Positions 63,598 through 64,000 of a stretch of DNA of 64,000 nt are shown one piece after another; within the stretch, counting starts at the first letter, position 1, and every line of letters begins with the position of its first letter. The stretch spans positions 1 through 64,000 of the forward strand of contig JABFGB010000006.1 in the NCBI GenBank assembly GCA_013112715.1. The letters are read 5' to 3'. Made by a program: the position numbers and the translations under genes. The stretch is from Chloroflexota bacterium (GTDB lineage: Bacteria > Chloroflexota > Anaerolineae > Aggregatilineales > J027). The notes beneath the pieces were generated by a model, which was not told the origin of the DNA, searched no databases, and saw nothing but the letters and a program-made list of their open reading frames with translations.

Positions 63598-64000
63598 ATG
63601 ACCCAACAAACATCCCGCCCTTCCAATCTCCCATCCTTTTCACATCAAGACCAGCCCATGTATGGTTGGGCGCTGGACAGTCACAAACGCCCTGTCCCGA
63701 TTTCGTTGGCGGGGCGTGGCGCACAGGGTTATACCTGCCCGATTTGTAACGGCCCAATGATCGCCAAAAAAGGCGACATCAAACAGCATCATTTTGCCCA
63801 TGAATTCGAGAGCCTGCCGGAATGCACCCCCGAAAATGTCGCCAAAAAAATCGCGGGCACATGGCTGGTATTGGAATTGGGTGAACACATGGCCCGCAAA
63901 AAACCCTTCCCTCTCCAATGGCAGATGTATGGTGAGAGCTACCGTGTCAATCTTTTAAAGGATGTCACTGCCATTCAAGAGCATATCGAGTTTGGCAAAA
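63598..64000 (+). CDS. CoiA-like competence/nuclease family protein, 3' end beyond window
   Basis: 134 codons visible and open to the window edge. Near residues 46-70 the sequence YTCPICNGPMIAKKGDIKQHHFAHE matches the N-terminal zinc-finger and HFAH motif of CoiA-like proteins, described in competence and as a restriction-endonuclease-fold family; in this entry it is split as YTCPICNGPMIAKKG then IKQHHFAHE. The best ribosome binding site, GGAGG at 63571-63575, is 22 bases from ATG 63598, which is too far, so the start is uncertain. Confidence 0.6.
   Translation, partial: MTQQTSRPSNLPSFSHQDQPMYGWALDSHKRPVPISLAGRGAQGYTCPICNGPMIAKKGDIKQHHFAHEFESLPECTPENVAKKIAGTWLVLELGEHMARKKPFPLQWQMYGESYRVNLLKDVTAIQEHIEFGK

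Noticed and set aside
63350-63601. Open frame overlapping the end of the beta-propeller-like gene
   Set aside because: It is an out-of-frame shadow without a ribosome binding site or recognisable features.

Overview
The window looks like the chromosome of a Chloroflexota bacterium, most likely Anaerolineae-like. This is an inference from gene content and protein style: a fused SdhC-SdhD membrane anchor, a Roadblock/LC7 protein, large YfhO-type and DTD-WWH-type membrane proteins, Thr/Pro-rich SH3-like exported proteins, a response regulator-adenylate cyclase, and a split complex I operon with two NuoM genes. No rRNA, tRNA, IS element, prophage or CRISPR array was seen.

Layout. 1-3.8 kb: pnp (3' end outside the window), rpsO and divergent fabI. 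3.8-6.6 kb: an A+T-rich, tightly overlapping minus-strand operon of unknown genes ending in a TIR-domain protein. It has a run of nine A at a -1 frame junction and is the best candidate here for an undescribed, possibly defensive, system. 6.6-12.6 kb: an ECF41-type sigma factor with its own ECF41-like promoter, a Roadblock protein, pyrG, a second A+T-rich patch with two paralogous small genes and a zinc-knuckle-like protein, and a thiolase. 12.7-18.3 kb: an exported SH3-like protein, a response regulator-cyclase, and the sdhCD-A-B operon. 18.4-23.5 kb: small housekeeping or unknown genes (YbaK-type deacylase, Uma2-type nuclease, YkgJ-type Cys cluster, a possible HhH glycosylase, HEAT protein).

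23.5-35.2 kb is a six-gene minus-strand cell-surface polysaccharide/membrane operon: two interleaved pairs of paralogous giant membrane proteins, a polyprenyl-phosphate sugar transferase, and an O-antigen-ligase/TPR protein. 35.2-41.4 kb is a divergent plus-strand operon: zinc-ribbon coiled coil, NACHT-like NTPase with HEAT repeats, two small membrane proteins, a clan-A-type glycoside hydrolase and a family 3 solute-binding protein. 41.4-47 kb holds a guanylate kinase with an extra C-terminal domain and a 1470-residue protein with a type IVb pilin-like N-terminus and PA14/jelly-roll repeats. 47.3-51.6 kb: folD, a zinc-hydrolase-like protein, a DUF4349-like lipoprotein and an 8-oxoguanine-deaminase-like amidohydrolase whose ribosome binding site lies in a hairpin.

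51.7-62.2 kb is one long operon, nuoA-H-J-K-L-M-M2-N, with a good sigma-70 promoter in front and a terminator behind. It encodes only the membrane arm (plus NuoA) of complex I, and with sdhCD-A-B it marks a respiratory organism. The window ends with an exported beta-propeller-like protein and the 5' part of a CoiA-like gene. Names rest on motif and family recognition by reading alone; no database search was run.
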